Part shown: positions 53,528 through 64,000 of the stretch, in pieces
How positions within the stretch are numbered: position 1 is the stretch's first letter
Layout: the number at the start of each line of letters is the position of its first letter
Assembly (NCBI RefSeq): GCF_963676685.1
Contig: NC_092350.1
Coordinates: 5,755,486-5,819,485 of the forward strand
DNA from: Mytilus edulis
Taxonomy: Eukaryota > Mollusca > Bivalvia > Mytilida > Mytilidae
Direction of reading: 5' to 3'
DNA length: 64,000 bases
Notes under the pieces: model-generated
The model's database searches: none
The model's input: only the letters and a program-made list of their open reading frames with translations
Told to the model about the DNA's origin: nothing
Translations under genes and position numbers: made by a program

Positions 53528-56500
53528 GTAAGGTCTAAATATATTTAATCTAATTTTTTACATACTTTGATAATTACTTTTTCGGTTTAAATTTTTTTTT
53601 TTTAATTATTGATCGTTTCCCTGTGGGTGCGCGATATACATAATTATAAATGTAAAAAAAATGAAGTGAAATTGAAGCTAAATTAGATCAAAGAAGGATA
53701 TAAATTTGTTATAAGAATGAAACAACGGTACTGCTTATATTATAGATATTTTACTTATAGTTATAAATTTTATAAAATATAGAATGAACAATCTTCAATC
53801 TGGTCTGAACAAATAGTCGTACAAACTTCTACTAGGGGTTGATAAATATACATGCAATTATTATACGTGAATTTCACAGTTTTGCTGGAAATGGCGGTAA
53901 TGTCCTTATTTTAGAAATACTCGGGATAATATACTATTACTTATAACCCAAGAGATGGTCCGGGAATATTTGGTAATTTTATAGCATAGCTTGCTATTTT
54001 TTAATATGTATATTTGGTGAAAAAAGAGAACATGCCGAATCTAGGATGTTTTTCAAATTAAGTTTTTATATCTTATACATAAAACATAAGTCAGGGATGA
54101 AATTACATGTTAATTTGGGAGATGAAATATAGAAAAAAGTAGTATTTCGGTCCAGTTAAAACTTTATCGTATAAAAAAATGCACTACGAAAAAAAGGTGT
54201 TCTCGGACCAGATATCGATCGGTAGACCCAATTTGAATTGATAGCGTGCCAAATCATAATAAACGGTGGTAATAAGATAAGAAGGCATCATCGATCAATA
54301 AATAACACTTTGATATAATGTTGTTCACTGAAAATATATATGAGCTCATTAAAAAATATAACAAAAAACCCGGATGTCAATTTAATCTTCAAACTTCAAA
54401 TGCAAATTAAACTCATTACAAAGTCATTGCATAACAATACATGTTTAAGATGTTTTATTCCATAATTATCAACCGAATTTTAAAGTTTAATATATTTTTT
54501 GGTAAGCAGGATGAAGGAATAATATTTTTCAATTTGTTGTATTTTTTTGTTACAAAAATCTATATTCATGCATGAATACAACCGGGTGACTGTACGAGAC
54601 ATTTAAAAACGTGCAAATAGTGTCTGTTTTGAAGTTTATTTATATAAATTCATTATTAGTCAAAGAAACTTTTTCGACGGCAAATGCAAGCTGTACAAAA
54701 AATGGATTATATAAGGTCGTGTTTTTTTCTCTGACTGTTTATGACGTCTTTTCACTTAATCCCTTATATGGCACGGTGACTTATAGTTGTTAATTTTTGT
54801 GTCATTTTGGTCTCTCTCTTGTGGAGAATTGTCTCATTGGCAATCATTCCACATCAATATATTTACAATAAAGAAGCCAGTATGAGAAATTCTGATCATT
54901 TCATTTTTTTTTAAATTCAAAAATAAAATCATTTTATCGAGAGAAATGATAGTGAAAGAAAAAGTTACGGTGGTAAAGTATTTCGATTGGATCCGCTTGG
55001 TTTGTATTTACACTAGCAAGAAGACAAGTGTCACATGTTGACCTGGTTTCGCATACCTTTCCGGAGCACAAAAGCTCGTCTGCGGTTTTTGATTGGGTTC
55101 TTTTTGCCAAGTCTAGTTGTCTATATTATGTAATATATGCTGTTGTCTGTCTCCCCCCAATCCCCTTTTTATTCTGTAAAGGCGTTGTCAGTTTATTAGA
55201 CTTATGAAATTGAAGGTCCCTTTGGCATCTTCCGCCTCTCTTTTAAAACATTAACGTTTTTATATATCTGTATACTGAGTACCTGTAATATTTCAATGAC
55301 ATAGATATTGTAAATGAAAAAAATCTTAGTTGAGAATGGAAATGGGGAACGTGTCAAAGAGACGAAAACCCGACGAAAGTGCAGAAAATAGCCGAAAGCA
55401 ATTAATGGATCCTAAACACAGCAAGAAAATCCTGCACCCGGAGGTGGGCTTCAGCATGTTATTTTATTTAATATATATTATTCCGTTTACAATTTAGTTC
55501 TATGATAATATTTTTATTGCCCAATTTATTCAAAGTTTTCATTTGGTGTGTTAATTTTATAAAAAATTATCATGATTTTTTGGTACAGCAAAAGACAAGT
55601 CGTCCATTAACTTTTCCTGTTATTATTTTTTTTTTGGGAATAGTCAGTTATGCTTTCCTTCAATGACATTTGGTCCGAAAGACCATGCCGACTAGGTTAT
55701 GGTGCACTGTATCAATGCTGTGTTGTCATTATCATAAGTCACGAATGTCTTCCATGTATCAGCTGGTATCAATTATGTTTATAAACGGGAATTTAAAGTT
55801 TGTGGCATGTGAAAACTATGGAGAACATGGTAAATACTAACTTTAACTTTAGAAATTAACAAACAAAATTAATGAATTTCATTTTCATATGCTAGGATTT
55901 CAACAATGATTTGTATGTACGCTTTTTAGGACATTCAAGATTTATTCCTAGAGTCTGATTTTCGATTGGAAATAGTTTTGAACAAAGAAAATCACACATA
56001 AAAAGAACCTTTTTCTGTTACCATCTGGTCAAAAGTTAACATGATGTAAATATTGCTTTTTATATTGATTGTCAATGTCCAAATTCCGATAACACTGAGC
56101 TTTGGTTTTTTTTTAAATTCACAAAATTTGAGCACATAATAGTCAGTATCACGGATTGTTTCTGAGTTTACGTGTCTTATTTTAAAACAACATTACAAAG
56201 AGAATTAGAAGTCTACAACTAAAGCCAAACTTCCTAACCCAATATTCGTATCGATGAAAAACGTTTTAATTAATTTGTCTTACCGAAAACCCGAACTTGA
56301 AAATTTACAAGTTATACGCATTGTATGTTAATTTAAATCTACAACTTGACTACAAACAAGGACATAACGAACAAGTTGTGAAATATACTTACCGAAAGAT
56401 TGGACCAAAAGAACATGAAGTCCACAAATTGAAAAATAAAACAATTATAAGGAACAAATCATCGTTAATATTTGTATAAAATTTCCCGTGTGAAACTAAA

Positions 56501-59500
56501 ACATATGCAGTACTAGTACTTATTTTTGTTTAGTGACTGACTGAAGCACACCTGCGGGTGCAGAATTTTCTCGCTGTATTGAAGACCAATTGGTGGCCTT
56601 CGGCTGTTTTCTGTTTTTTTTGGTTGGGTAATTGTCTTTTTGACACATTCCCCATTTCCGTTCTCAATTTTATCCTAATCTAGAAAAGAACAATTATTGC
56701 TGCATTCATTAGAACTATTTAAGATAACTCCTACGAATATGACAGGAAAATTCTCTAACTCAATTTTCCAATCTAATACAGAACTGGAATGGCAGCTCAT
56801 GCCAATGTAATGCATGTCATTAGTGAATTTAGCATACCTTTTTTTTTATATAAATACTAAAATTAGCTAGCTATGTTTCTATATTTTTATCTGCATGAAC
56901 AGTATTATTTTATTTGCTTATGTCATGTATGTGCTTTTAATATCCTGCTGTAATGTATGTATGTTTGTTTTAATATTTGGTTTTGTTTACATGTTATTTG
57001 CTTGTGTGCAGTTTATTATAATGTCGATTTTAAAAATACTAGAGCTTGTGTTACTTTGTTCACTATGTATCATATATTTGTTAAGGGGCCAGTTGAAGGA
57101 CGCCTCCGGGTGCGGGAATTTCTCGCTACATTGAAGACCTGTTGGTGACCTTCTGCTGTTGTTTTTTTTTTCTATTGTCGGATTGTTGTCTCTTTGGCAC
57201 ATTCCCCATTTCCATTCTCAATTTTATCGACTATAAATAAAACTTTGATATGATTCAATTTGAAGTTACCACAATACAATTAGAAAATTGTGTAGAGATT
57301 TTGAAACATATGAAGGGCCGTTCGGGTCATAACCCATTTTGTTACACGTACGCTAGAGGTATGGATAACAGGTCGATCATGTACCGTAGAGGTACATGTA
57401 CACGTAACACTTTGTTTACGTTCCATAGAGTTATGCGTAATAATTTGTTCATGTATTTTGGAGGAAAGGAATTTTAAACTATAGCCTTGAAGAATGTGTA
57501 TTGATTTAGGGATATAACTCTGTAGAAACTGTAGAAACTGCTTGAAATTGGCAACAACTTGGCTGACAAAAAAACCTAGATGACTGTTTTTCGTGTACAC
57601 AACCTGTTGCCAAAATTTGTATTTGATATAAATATAGGTGTCAATCAATAGTTAAAATGTTGTAAAAAAAAAGCCTGATGTGATTGGTTAACTAGTGTTC
57701 TCTACCAGACGATCTTATTAAGCAAAGAGTATGAATTGAATGAAAATAAATTATGATCCGAACAGCCCTTCATAGAAAAGGAGTTTTTCAAAGCTTTGGA
57801 ACGAGTCTATTTACGTTATTGAAGACGGCAGCTTGGTCCCAATCTTATCAAAATATAGATCTCTGGTTTCGTTATACTACATATGAGTAGTATATGACTT
57901 AATTGGTCCTACTCTGTTAACCGTTGAAAATAAGCAATTTTTGACAGTTGATATAAGGTTATGTTTAGTATATGCTTTCAAGTTATAAATTGATGCCTAC
58001 ATTATTTTTTCAGAAACAATGTGAATAAAATAGTGTGGCATGAAGAAAGAAAAACAACGCGTAAATGTGGTTTATGGAGATGGGGCCGTTGTACACAATA
58101 TGTGTAAGTTTTAGATTAACACTATACTATATTAAGTGTCTGCGTATAAAAGTGTGTGTTCGGATATTGCTAACTGTAGATAGATATACAACAAAAATGG
58201 TCTGAAAGTAAATCTATATATTTCTCAATAAAATGTTTGTCATTATCAGTGTAAATGTTCATACGGTGAAGCATCTTTTGATCAATATATGATTTCGTCG
58301 TCACACCTTCTAAGTTAAAAGATCAAAAGTTTGAGTCTGCCTTTCAACACATAGCTGTTATTAGTAAGTAAAGCTGTTGAGAATTGTTGTTTTTTTTTTT
58401 TTGCAGATCTGAAATGAAGTTCAGCTTAAAATGTCGCGACGGATGGGCCCAAGAATCGTCTGCGTCTACAGGTTGCGATTATGGTAAGTCTTAAGTATCT
58501 TTAAATTGTTATAGAATCCAAATAAATATCAGTAGACATTATCATGCATACAAATATCAGACATGAAATATATGCCAAAGCCTGTCTTTCAAATGTTAAT
58601 TTTGAGTATTTTATGCGATATTGAAAAACTTTGTTATCTAATGTTTAATGAGAATATGGTTCTTTTTTCAGCTAGTTTCCTTTATTCTATGTATTACCGA
58701 CGAAAACATGTAATCTTGAAATTATATATATATTATATATATATACAACTCGTCTAAACATCAATCCAACAATGTTAGATCTGTAAATTTGCTTTCGCAA
58801 TTTTTTTGTTCTTCCCTCGCCGGGATTCGAACCCATGCTACATGCATACGACCACCTGGGCTTCATCATATAAGTCTGAAAATTACACAAAACAGTGTTA
58901 GAGTTTTAGATTTTCTACTGACAAATGTTTGTCCGTCCCTCTGCGGGATTCGAACACACACCTTTAATACACTACAGCACCAATCGCTTAGCCTCATGCC
59001 AAGCACTCTGGACCACTCCACCACATCCGCTATATAAAAATATAACTTCAATAGTCGTAGTTACCTTGTCATGGAAGGCTAATCTAGAGATAGAAATTAT
59101 AATGTTGAATATCTGCCAGTATTTTCATGCTTCCAATTTTAACAGCTCATTATGAATATTTATAGTTGTATTAGGTACTAACACGATTACCCCTACTATA
59201 TACGGGTTTTTTTTCTTGCGTTTCAATAAAAGCACAATTCAAATATTGGACATTTATTTTATTGTTTCAGCAATTTGTGCAGGAAAGACTAATTTATCTG
59301 GAGCTTGTAACATACGATATTATGATGACTATCAAAAAACAAGAAAAGAAACTATTTACAACAGCGGAGGGAAATGTTCATCTCCAGATATTTGTTCGGG
59401 ATGTAACAACGGATTTTTTTCAGATGGACCGTACTGTAGGAGTAAGTTCATGTTGCTATGTTTTATATTTGTAATTGTGTAATTCAGTCAGATGGACTCG

Positions 59501-62500
59501 TCTATAAACATAAAGACCTCCTCAGGTTATTGTTCCAATTGGACCTTAAGATTCTATTCAGAACGACCTTGTACGTGTAACTGAATTCAACTTTTAATGT
59601 GTTATTTGTTCAGAACAACTATACTGTCAAAATAAGCATCTCCGAGGGGAATTGAAATAAAATGTAAGGACGCTTGAGAACGTAGGATAAAAAAAAAGTC
59701 ATAGGCAAACGAATTTTGACAAGATCTGATTGAAAAAATATTAACTTTCCGTTTCCCTTCTTTTTTTCCTTCAGTCCTTCAGTATATATCATTATACTAA
59801 TAATATTGAAATGTTTTGTACTTTTTTTCCTCCAAAACACCGTTTTAAATTTTCAGTATGTGGGCGCATTGATCATTGTAACTTCAGAAATTGTACTACC
59901 TCTAACAACCAGCACTGTGAAATTTGTGAAGGAGATATCAAACCAAACAAGTATTGGAGAGCTTACACAAATCATCTTGATAATACAAAATGTCAAAGTA
60001 AGTATAGTAGATACGATGCTTTATGGTTAATAAAATAAATGTTTGATGGATAGGTCATATGTCTCACATTGAAATGAGAGAAGAAACTTTGAACACATTG
60101 AATTTGAATTGAAGTAAAAGTTTTCCATCAAATCCTTTCGTAAACTATATATTTGTGTATTTGTATGTTAGCGGATGTCCCTAGGAATATTTAAAACCCT
60201 TTCATACGAATGTCAGCAGAATAGTCGATGCACTGATGAAATCCGATAATTGTCTTCAGAACTATATTAAACACCAATTGTTTAAATGCCAGTAAAAGAA
60301 TAAAAATAAAAAATCTAGAAAAAGCCACATTAATGGTTTGTAAAGTTCTATCATTTGTGGAATACATATACAATGTATTTGTATTACAATTTATTCTTTT
60401 TATTGGAAGTTTTTTTTTTCACCTAAATTTTTTTTTTCGTATATATATCAGCACCTTTCTGCTTTTTTATTTTGATAATTGTGTATAATTTTATACACAA
60501 AACAAAATGCATATTAGGCATATACTAGCTATACTTAAAATGCCTTTACGCTTATATAGGAATAAGCATACTGTACATATGTTTCCATTGTTTGATAAAG
60601 ATATGAAAATTTGTTCACCCAAGAATATACACATTTTCCGAGGGCAGCACCGGATGGAAATATGACTTTAAAGCTTAAGAGAGGATAAATCTTCATGTCT
60701 CCCCAAGGCGGGAGAAATACATGTTTTATTTCACTACCTATACTGTTTTTGTTTTTAATTTTACATTTTGAACATAAATTTGTATAAAAAGTTTTATTCT
60801 CTAGCTTTTATAACTTAACAAGACATAAACATTAATACGCAATACTGATCAAAAATTATGCGCTCGTGACGTCACACGATCTTCAGACGGAATATAATAC
60901 TCAGAGGGAAATATGAAGTTTTGTTCTATTCCACGTGTGTTTGAACCCGTTGAACTGGAACTTATCAGTTATTGGTAATATTAATTATTTGGAAAAAAAA
61001 AGGTCCTGGAATGGAGTATTTTTTAATCAACAGCATTGTCCTATATAAGTTATAAATAAAGTTGAATTCTTTGCTTTGCTGTTTTACGTCATGCCCACTA
61101 AGGGACCGTTCAATATTTACCAGATGGATGGGCCGGTGCATTCTTAATATTGTTTCATTAAAAAAGCTAACGCCCATCCTTTTAAATTCTGAAAAAAAGT
61201 CCTTGCCCATCTAAAAAAATCTATAAAAAAGTCCTTGCCCCTCTAAAACTATAAAACAATCAAAATGATTTAGGTTCTTTTTCTATTTTAAAGTTTTTAA
61301 AATTTTATGTCTTGAAATCAAAGAATAAACTTTGGTGTTAATACAAAATTTAAAATGTGCTAGTTAATTCCATATATATGTATACATTTAGTTCAAATAT
61401 GAATATTCCTTTATCTGTTCTACTTTTGGAAAAAGAAATTATTGTCCTTTTAAGCAAATATAGGCAGGCATGTTTTTGAATTTGATGCAGCCTCTTTCGC
61501 CTATTAATTAATTCCCTAAATTTGACAACTTAACACCAAACTATCAAAAGACCTAGCATTCTGTAAGATTGATATATAAATGAGAAAGCTGTACAGTAAT
61601 ATGAAAATCTAAGTTATTTGAAAAAGTTAAAAAAATTTTTTTTAAAGGTGACCAGTCACCATCCAAATTTGGTCCAAACTTAAAATTGCAGCTTTTTTTT
61701 AAGCTATTAACTAAATCCATAAAAATGACAGCAAAAAAACAAAGTACTAAACAGCCTGGCATTCAGTAAGATCAATTTAAAAATGATTTAGCAGTAGAGT
61801 TTTATGAAAATGCAAGTTGATTTGAAAAAGTTATGAACAAATTTAAAGATGACTATCTTGAAATAATCTAAAACAGAAAATTTAGCTTTCTCTTAAACCT
61901 TTTTATTAAATCCATAAGAATGACAGCAGCACACCAAACTACCAAACAACTTGGCATTCTTTTAGATCAATATATAAATGAAATAGCTGTAAAGTTTTAT
62001 GGAAATCCATGTTGATTTAAAAAAGTTATAAAATAAATTAAAGATGACTATCTGGATTTAGCAGAAACTGAAAATTTGAGCTTTTTCTTAAACCTTGTTA
62101 TTAAATCCGTAAGAATGACAGACATACACCAAACTACCAATCAACGTGGCATTCTGTAAGTTCAATATATAAATGAAAAGGCTGTATAGTTTTATGAAAA
62201 TCCAGGTTGATTTAAAAAAGTTATAAAAAACATTAAAGATGACTATCTAGATTCAGCATAAACTTAAAATTCTAGATTTTTTTACCTATGTATAAAATCC
62301 ATAAAAATGACAGCAATACACCAAAGTACCAAACAAAGTGGCTTTCTGTAAGATCAATATATAATTGAGATAGCTCTTGAGTTTTATGAAAATCCAAGGT
62401 GATTTAAAAAAGTTATCAAAAAAATTAAAGTTGACTATCTGAATTTAGCCTAAAATGAAAATTTGAGCTTTTTTTCTTACCTTTTAATAAAATCCATAAA

Positions 62501-63654
62501 TTTAACAGCAATACACCTAACTACCAAGCAACCTGGTTTCCTATAAGATCAATATATTAATGAATAAGCTGTATAGGTTTTTGAAAATCCAAGTTGATTT
62601 GAAAAATTTACAAAAAAATTAAAGTAGACTATCTGAATTTATCCCCAACTAAAAATTTGAGCTTTTTTTCTTACCTATTAATTAAATCCATAAATTTAAC
62701 AGCAATACACCAAACTATTAAACAACTTGGTATTCCATAAGGTCAAAATAATTAATAAGATAGTCCGAACAGAAAATTTTAGCTTTTTTAATCCTTAATT
62801 AAATCCTTAAAGTTGACAGAAATGAACCAAGCTACCAGTTTTTGAGTGCCTGCAAAAGAAATTTCTTACACACCGATAAAATGGATAAAAAAAATTCCTA
62901 TAAAATATGTTCTGGCCCATCCACTAAATATTTAAAAAAAAGTTCTCGCCCATCCAAATATTTCCACAAAAAAAGTGCTTGCCCCGCCCCATTTTGCACC
63001 GGCCCATCCATCTGATAAATATTGAACGGTCCCTAACAAATTGAAAACTGTACCTATACGCCTTATTTTTAGTCCAGATTTTTAGTATTCGTATTGTTAT
63101 CTTAGAAAGTCTTACTGATTAAAATACTACAATAGGTAAAAATTTGACAATTCAGTAGTGTCAACCCTGTGGTTATGACCCGTGTATATAGCATATTAGT
63201 CCTGAATACAACGTTTGGTGGTACGCCTGTCAGATGCTGAACGTACAGATAAGGTAATAGGTAACAGGTGAATATACTATTGGTATCGGTAGCGGACTCG
63301 ACCCGGAACTTCTTAATTATTGGCAATATCAATTACGTGGAAAACAAAAGGTCCTGGAGTGGTGTAATTTTTAATCTACACCTTTGTACTATATTAGTTA
63401 TATATAAAGTTGAATTCTGTGATTCGCCGTTTTTACGTGATGACGGCTGACAAATTGGACCTCGTAATTTTAGTATTATAGATACATAAATGTGGTTTCG
63501 CGGTTTCTATTTACATACAATGATATTTTAATTAATAAAGAGGCTTGTTCCTGGAGAACAGACAGTACTCGATGTTACCCTGGAACTTGTACTAATGAAC
63601 TCTTTAGTGGTTGTGTGTGTGCTGATAACTTTAGTGGAACACATTGTGAAAACA
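53454..63654 (+). CDS. Cysteine-rich secreted or membrane protein with EGF-like module, first six coding exons
   Basis: Exons: 53454-53527, 58014-58103, 58407-58483, 59271-59441, 59857-59997, 63541-63654. All have GT-AG borders; the last four junctions are phase 1, as is usual for shuffled extracellular modules. The 222 codons read MKKIILTLFFLSLFYRCYC (signal peptide), then cysteine-spaced segments (CGLWRWGRCTQYV, LKCRDGWAQ, CSSPDICSGCNNGFFSDG, CGRIDHCNFRNCTT, CEICEGDIKPNKYW) and an EGF-like piece (CYPGTCTNELFSGCVCADNF). It acts at the cell surface or outside the cell. It resembles the N-terminus of multiple-EGF receptors in general layout, but I cannot name the family. The gene runs past the right edge. 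Confidence 0.85.
54685..54865 (+). repeat. Family M tail in intron 1 of the EGF-type gene
   Basis: Blocks cacggtgacttatagttgtt, ttgtgtcattttggtctctc and ttgtctcattggcaatcatt accacatc. Confidence 0.75.
55165..55260 (+). repeat. Repeat family S
   Basis: ggcgttgtcagtttattaga and ggcatcttccgcctctcttt match the fragment inserted in TLR B. Confidence 0.65.
55330..55475 (-). repeat. Tail module, reverse copy
   Basis: gagaatggaaatggggaacg, gtgtcaaagagacgaaaacc and tcctgcacccggaggtgggc are the reverse of the module at 2950-3095. Confidence 0.75.
56535..56685 (+). repeat. Tail module copy
   Basis: gcacacctgcgggtgcagaa, ttgaagaccaattggtggcc and cacattccccatttccgttc, in the order of the module at 2950-3095. 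Confidence 0.75.
57055..57230 (+). repeat. Tail module, well-preserved copy
   Basis: It is close to 2945-3095 (ggggccagttgaaggacgcc, gaagacctgttggtgacctt, cacattccccatttccattc). No RT lies upstream, so it is a free-standing copy. Confidence 0.85.
57311..57772. mobile_element. MITE, 462 bp, TIR tgaagggc..., TSD TA
   Basis: The left end tgaagggccgttcgggtcat is mirrored by the right end with about two differences over 22 bases. TA flanks at 57309-57310 and 57773-57774. The interior is non-coding. A TA duplication fits Tc1/mariner-like or similar non-autonomous elements. Confidence 0.8.
58014..58103 (+). CDS. EGF-type gene exon 2
   Basis: Acceptor attttttcag, donor gtaagt. It codes for NNVNKIVWHEERKTTRKCGL and WRWGRCTQYV. 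Phases match exons 1 and 3. Confidence 0.85.
58407..58483 (+). CDS. EGF-type gene exon 3
   Basis: Acceptor after a long T run, ttgcag; donor gtaagt. It codes for SEMKFSLKCRDGWAQESSAS and TGCDY. Ends in phase 1. Confidence 0.85.
58722..58748. repeat. AT microsatellite at the SINE 3' end
   Basis: Alternating A and T of about 27 bases, probably grown from the SINE tail. Confidence 0.75.
58745..59035 (-). mobile_element. tRNA-derived SINE with two B-box-like blocks
   Basis: On the minus strand the element starts gcggatgtggtggagtggtc (A-box-like) and has gtgtgttcgaatcccgc (B box) about 75 bases on, the spacing of a tRNA with a long variable arm. About 110 bases later, a second tgggttcgaatcccggcg follows. 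The 3' end runs into an AT dinucleotide tract (58722-58748). It lies in intron 3 of the EGF-type gene. Confidence 0.85.
59271..59441 (+). CDS. EGF-type gene exon 4
   Basis: Acceptor attgtttcag, donor gtaagt. It codes for ICAGKTNLSGACNIRYYDDY through CSSPDICSGCNNGFFSDGPY and C, a cysteine-spaced module flanked by phase-1 introns. Confidence 0.88.
59857..59997 (+). CDS. EGF-type gene exon 5
   Basis: Acceptor aattttcag, donor gtaagt. It codes for CGRIDHCNFRNCTTSNNQHC and CEICEGDIKPNKYWRAYT-like sequence, phase 1 at both ends. Confidence 0.88.
60000..60940. other. Intron 5, left part
   Basis: No further exon in phase 1 with cysteines was found here. A palindromic TGACGTCA occurs at about 60868; it may be chance. 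Confidence 0.35.
60945..61101 (+). repeat. Dispersed repeat family R, left half, split by a transposon
   Basis: aaaggtcctggaatggagta, gttataaataaagttgaatt and gttttacgtcatg match 63300-63450. The copy continues after the element with acaaattg (63037). Confidence 0.75.
61102..63033. mobile_element. Harbinger-like non-autonomous element with internal satellite, TSD TAA
   Basis: TIRs of more than 38 bases begin gggaccgttcaatatttacc; the right end matches with one difference before continuing ggatgggccggtgca. TAA flanks at 61099-61101 and 63034-63036, and the sister family R copy shows the empty site (gctgacaaattg). The subterminal parts hold repeated cccatcc/gtccttgccc words on both sides. A 3 bp TAA duplication suggests PIF/Harbinger. 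No transposase is present. Confidence 0.85.
61500..62850 (+). repeat. Satellite array of about 195 bp units inside the Harbinger-like element
   Basis: About seven imperfect units, each with atgacagcaatacaccaaac, ggcattctgtaagatcaata, ttttatgaaaatccaagttg and aaattaaagatgactatctg. Starts fall near 61505, 61727, 61922, 62114, 62309, 62500 and 62698. Confidence 0.88.
63110..63450 (+). repeat. Dispersed repeat family R
   Basis: It contains ggtagcggactcgacccgga, aaaaggtcctggagtggtgt and ttatatataaagttgaattc and lies just before EGF exon 6. It is the uninterrupted relative of 60945-61101. Confidence 0.7.
63541..63654 (+). CDS. EGF-type gene exon 6 (EGF-like)
   Basis: It codes for ACSWRTDSTRCYPGTCTNEL and FSGCVCADNFSGTHCEN, an EGF-like C.C......C pattern ending HCEN. 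The donor gtgagt is good; the acceptor (aattaataaag) has a weak pyrimidine tract. Its phase fits exon 5, and 3.5 kb of repeat-filled intron separates them. Confidence 0.78.
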
Positions 63655-63689
63655 GTGAGTATACAATTAAGTAGCATGGGGCAAGGGGC

Positions 63690-63960
63690 AAATGCCTTTA
63701 TCCTCTAGAACATATAAACTTGGCGTTGCCCTTAAACGTGATACACTTGTTAGTGAATGTGATTGTGATTCGTACGGATATCTTTAGTGTAACGCTGTGA
63801 GCATATTATCAATTGACATTAGGCAGTGGCCAGGGCTTAATCTTAGAGAACATACAGACTTGATATTTCCATTGTACTTGCTCTTATGAACTCATAAGTA
63901 CAAATAACTGTACTTGAGCTGCTGATAACGTAAATTCAACATTGTGAAAGCAATTTAGTT
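63690..63960 (+). pseudogene. Two decayed duplicates of EGF exon 6
   Basis: 63690-63790 and 63840-63960 each align weakly with exon 6 and with each other (tagaacatataaacttggcg / tagagaacatacagacttga). The second keeps gctgataacgtaaattcaac and attgtgaaagcaat, the counterpart of gctgataactttagtggaac and attgtgaaaacagt. Stops and lost cysteines exclude coding use. Confidence 0.55.
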
Positions 63961-64000
63961 TTATCATCACATGGTATGGACCAGAAAATTATCTTTTTTT

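Noticed and set aside
58866..59037. A genuine tRNA gene on the minus strand
   Set aside because: A and B boxes are present, but the acceptor stem does not close and the sequence continues into a SINE body with a second B-box-like block.
60860..60880. TGACGTCA as a CRE-type regulatory site
   Set aside because: A single 8-base palindrome deep in an intron is expected by chance; no promoter context is visible.

Overview
The window is AT-rich animal nuclear DNA. Genes are split by GT-AG introns, there are Toll-like receptor (TLR) and animal haem-peroxidase genes, and several families of dispersed short repeats look like those of bivalve molluscs, probably a mussel close to Mytilus. The species call is inference; no search was possible.

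Layout. 1-3095: a reverse-transcriptase (RT) retroelement, probably Penelope-like (copy A), followed by repeat debris. 6648-14932 (minus): a secreted animal haem peroxidase that I could assemble from ten coding exons with consistent phases; its last exon(s) were not found. 17260-19400: an old RT fragment (copy C) split by a 1.4 kb foldback transposon. 20470-22992 (plus), 26479-29071 (minus, pseudogene) and 36107-38629 (minus): three intronless TLR paralogues; the last two lie in a segmental duplication that includes their flanks. 29.9-34.3 kb: two more decayed RT copies (D, E). 39223-44396: a decayed tyrosine-recombinase (DIRS-order) retroelement with direct terminal repeats, the right one split by a 543 bp MITE. 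44775-47985 (minus): RT copy B, nearly identical to A and split by a 713 bp MITE. 49044-50084: a foldback element. 50.1-53.2 kb: repeats and gene-poor DNA. 53454-63654 (plus): the first six coding exons of a secreted or membrane cysteine-rich protein with an EGF-like module, running off the right edge. Its introns hold many repeats, including a Harbinger-like element with an internal satellite at 61102-63033.

Together: the host genes are surface or extracellular proteins with plausible innate-immune or matrix roles (TLRs, peroxidase, EGF-type protein). The rest is a dense record of nested transposition. Four non-autonomous DNA elements with 8-9 bp target duplications (Mutator-like by structure) are present, three of them inserted in retroelements. 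The most unusual signals are: (1) the same in-frame TGA codon in all three RT copies that cover that site; (2) a protein-like reading frame trapped between the arms of the foldback element in copy C; (3) a 93 bp repeat fragment inserted in frame into a TLR copy; (4) loss of the BB-loop proline in all TLR copies; (5) a 3-prime tail shared by RT copies A/B and free-standing short repeats.

Limits: exon boundaries come from reading splice sites, phase and homology by eye. Repeat boundaries are approximate unless a target duplication is given.
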